Source: Sipunculus nudus (taxonomy: Eukaryota > Annelida > Sipuncula > Golfingiida > Sipunculidae). From it: a stretch of 64,000 bases of DNA. The stretch is from assembly GCA_026874595.1 (NCBI GenBank), contig CM049307.1:27936362-28000361 (forward strand), given 5' to 3'. Below the pieces are notes generated by a model that saw nothing but the letters and a program-made list of their open reading frames with translations, ran no database searches and was not told the DNA's origin. This document shows, one piece after another, positions 61,600-64,000 of the stretch (its first letter is position 1; each line of letters begins with the position of its first letter). A program made the translations under genes and the position numbers.

Positions 61600-63544
61600 T
61601 TATTTCCTTGTTTCAGATATCCAAATTTTTTATCCTATTTTTCCCCATAATAATTATCATTTGTTTCCCCCCTTGTATTCAGCTGCACATTCGATTTTCT
61701 TCTGATAATTTAGATACTTTTAAAAGTTTTCTATATCAAATATAAATGATTCTTTGGTTTTATAGATGTAGGCCTTACCATTAATAAAGATTTTATTTTC
61801 CTTCTGTTTACTTTTTCTGGTATCCCCAGGATTATGTTTTTCTGTAATAACCTCTGGTGATATTTTATATGCAATGCAGACGTCTTGCAAAAATATCTTT
61901 ACAATATCACAATTAAAACATAGATGTTTAATATCTTCTATTGCATAATCTACATGCACTTTGGATTATCAGTGATTCCAAATTTATGTAGCTTTCCTTT
62001 AAGATATAAAAAAATATACAATATTTTATAATGGAATTCACAAATTTTGTTTTTCCTACACAGGCTAAAACAATTTGAATAAAGAGTACCCCATTCTTCT
62101 TCCAAAATATTATATTTAAGGCTATATATTAATTTTGTTTCAGAAGTTGGTCTTAGCTGACTGACAAAATAGTCATAAACCTTTCTTAAAGTAATATTCT
62201 CCATTACAGATCTCTCTTATAGTATGACTGTACAATAAGTTGACCTGTTTAACCACGGATCTATATACTAAATAGTCTCTTTGTTTTGCACCATTAGCTA
62301 GCCAGTAATCAAACTTCCTTACGGTACCGTCATCTTTAAATATCTGATTTACATGGACCAATCCGCTTTCATATAAAGATTTACAGAATATCGGTCTTCC
62401 TTCAGTTGTTATAAATTTATTATTCCAAATAGATACGGATTCATCTCGAACTCATATCTTTCCAACTCCTAAGTATATCAAGATAAAAATTTGGAATAGT
62501 CCCTTTTAGGTAATCTATGGTGTAGTTCCAGTGTAGCAGAAATTTTAAGCTTCCATACCTGGCACTAAAATTATCAATAAAAAATTTCCAATCTTTATCT
62601 GTATTATCCAAGTATCTCTTGATCCACATGATTTGTTGCCCTTTAATATAACTATCTATGTGTAGCATGTTCAGACCTCCACTCTTCACTGGTTTCACTA
62701 AAATTTCTCTTTTTACTTTTCCTTTTGTTTGACCTTTCCATATGAATGACCATAATATTTTCTTTATTCTCTCTTTATAGCTTTTTGGTAATATAAAGTT
62801 TGATATTAGATGTGCAAATTTTGAAAAACATAATGTTTTAACTATTTAAATTCTACCTTGTTAAGTGAGGTTTCTTTGTCTCCATATGTTTGTAAGCTCA
62901 TAAATATTTCTTATTTTTTAATCAAAGTTCAATTCATTGCACGTCTCTTGGTTGTAGGATATGTGGATACCTAGAACTTTGATACAAGTGGACCATATTA
63001 ATCCTAATGGTTTTTTCATTACTATTTTTAAGTTTCCCTAACCACGTTGCCTCAGTTTTATCTTTATTAATTTTCAAACCTGAATACTGCCTGAACAGTC
63101 TAAACAAGTTTAAAACAACTTTAGCGGACTCTAAATCATTCACAATTACTGTAGTGTCATCTGCATACAACACTAATTTTAATTCCTCATTTTTTAATTT
63201 AATACCATGTATTTCTAAATTATATCTTATATTAATTGCCATAATTTCTAAACAAATTATAAAGATATATGGCAACAGTGGATCTTGCCGAACACCCTTT
63301 CTTATTTTAAAATACCCTGAAGAATGACCACTATTCATATTACATGCCTGAGCATCTTTATATAATAATCTAACCCATTTTAAGAATGAAGGACCAAAAT
63401 TGAAAGTTTCTGATGTTGCATTAATAAATTTCCATTCTACAGTATCAAAAGCCTCCTCAAAATCTATTGTTAAAAGTTTACCATTTAATTTCTTTTGATT
63501 TAAATAATACATTGAGTCAAGAATAGTTCTAATTGCTTCATTTA
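61600..63544 (-). mobile_element. L1/Tx1-type LINE, ORF2 from RT core to 3' end
   Basis: Minus-strand LINE. From the upstream end, RT motifs are clear: KLLTIDFEEAFDTVEWKFI, KIRKGVRQDPLLPYIFIICL (the usual RQGCPLSPYLF is RQDPLLPYIF) and LKLVLYADDTTVIVND with the catalytic YADD at about 63149-63160 (complement). SGLKINKDKTEATWLG follows. Further down are thumb and C-terminal pieces: SGGLNMLHIDSYIKGQQIMW (62.69 kb), IWNNKFITTEGRPIF and YESGLVHVNQIF (62.4 kb), then EDIKHLCFNCDIVKIFLQDV near 61.93 kb, matching the Cys-containing tail of such ORF2 proteins. The frame changes several times after the RT core, so this copy is dead. Sequence upstream of the RT core is cut off at 63545 by another element. 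Confidence 0.85.
62934..63544 (-). pseudogene. LINE ORF2 reverse transcriptase core
   Basis: Open frame on the minus strand carrying RT blocks 2-7 in order, with YADD intact. It includes AELINEAIRTILDSMYYL just before the first Asp motif. The open frame continues to 63683 only because the neighbouring CTGTCCGT microsatellite (read as RRTDRRTDGR) happens to be open; that part is not LINE protein. The endonuclease domain expected upstream is absent from the window. Confidence 0.8.
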
Positions 63545-64000
63545 TTAGCTCAGCTGACTGAAAGTCATCTGAGCTATAGCGATCACTCTTTGTCCGTCGT
63601 CCGTCTGTCCGTCTGTCTGTCCGTCTGTCCGTTAACCAGGCACAAATCGTAACCGCTAGAACTGGAATCTTCTTACTTGACATTCTGGGAGGTCCATGAA
63701 AAATCTCCTTGGAAACCAGAAATTAGGTCTCTGTTACCCATATCCTTCGAGCTATGGGGCCCCAAAGTACCCCCCAGAAAAGTCCAAAATTTCATACAAA
63801 AACTTCAATATCTCATTAACTACTTGACTGATGGTCATGATTTTTGGCATACATATTGATCATGAGAGGTTCCATCAGTTCCTGAAGACTGGTGGCGCCA
63901 CCTGTATTTTTCGATTTTTTACGAATTTTTTTCTCTATTTTTGAGACCTTTAAAGAATGAACATCTGTTAACAAGGCACAAATCGTAATGACTGGACTTA
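63545..64000 (-). mobile_element. Helitron-like non-autonomous element, 3' end (runs out of window)
   Basis: Read on the minus strand, a near-perfect 25 bp palindrome (63549-63573, arms CTCAGATGACT and AGTCAGCTGAG) is followed immediately by CTAA and then a host T (63544). A hairpin next to CTRR with insertion between A and T is the Helitron 3' signature. Inward lie a CTGTCCGT microsatellite (63592-63633) and a tandem unit of about 336 bp (starts GTTAACCAGGCACAAATCG at 63631 and GTTAACAAGGCACAAATCG at 63967). This layout of hairpin, microsatellite and tandem core is known from bivalve Helitron-like elements. The other end is outside the window. Confidence 0.55.

Noticed and set aside
63593-63683. 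Extension of the LINE reverse transcriptase frame with Arg-Thr-Asp repeats
   Set aside because: This part translates the CTGTCCGT microsatellite of the adjoining Helitron-like element and not the LINE.

Overview
The window looks like an AT-rich, gene-poor, repeat-dense stretch of an invertebrate nuclear genome, most likely a mollusc or another lophotrochozoan. Nothing bacterial is present: no operons, Shine-Dalgarno-led genes, rRNA or CRISPR array. The evidence for an animal genome is a small gene remnant with GT-AG introns and a von Willebrand factor D domain, tRNA-derived SINEs, two different LINEs (one whose ORF1 begins with a 2A-like peptide), TIR transposons, a single LTR, a Helitron-like terminus, many long (TA)n tracts and G15-G22 runs. 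The mollusc guess rests on the repeat style (divergent ~115-145 bp tandem units rich in AGGTCA half-sites, ACGG/CTGTCCGT microsatellites, SINE style) and not on a diagnostic gene.

Layout. 0-15 kb is mostly unrecognised AT-rich sequence, with a SINE (1.4 kb), G-run repeats and a PIF/Harbinger-type MITE (10.1 kb). 15-36 kb holds a ~115 bp degenerate tandem array, two short foldbacks sharing a GCGACG core, a GAGTCC hexamer satellite cut in two, a composite (TA)n/unique tandem repeat at 25.6 kb and another AGGTCA-bearing degenerate array near 31 kb. 36-41 kb has a G/C-run element, two SINEs and a possible decayed gene on the minus strand. 41.8-43.6 kb is a complete TIR-bounded DNA element carrying a 364-codon open frame for a zinc-binding protein that ends inside the left TIR. 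44.3-45.1 kb is an isolated LTR. 46.9-47.9 kb is a 145 bp tandem array followed by a near full-length SINE. 51.3-51.9 kb is a GC-rich TIR-bounded element made of CACGGA-type repeats. 54.4-56.1 kb (minus) is the VWD-domain gene remnant: five exons, good splice sites, a signal peptide and about six in-frame stops. 57-60.1 kb (plus) is a decayed 2A/L1-ORF1-type LINE. 61.6-63.54 kb (minus) is a second LINE of the L1/Tx1 kind, interrupted at 63.545 kb by what looks like a Helitron-like 3' end that runs out of the window.

There is no pathway or operon to reconstruct. The main theme is mobile DNA: autonomous LINEs with their protein domains still readable, elements that depend on other machinery (SINEs, MITE, Helitron-like), and one gene remnant between two (TA)n tracts. 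All calls are from reading the sequence alone. Family names are my recognition of motifs, not database hits.
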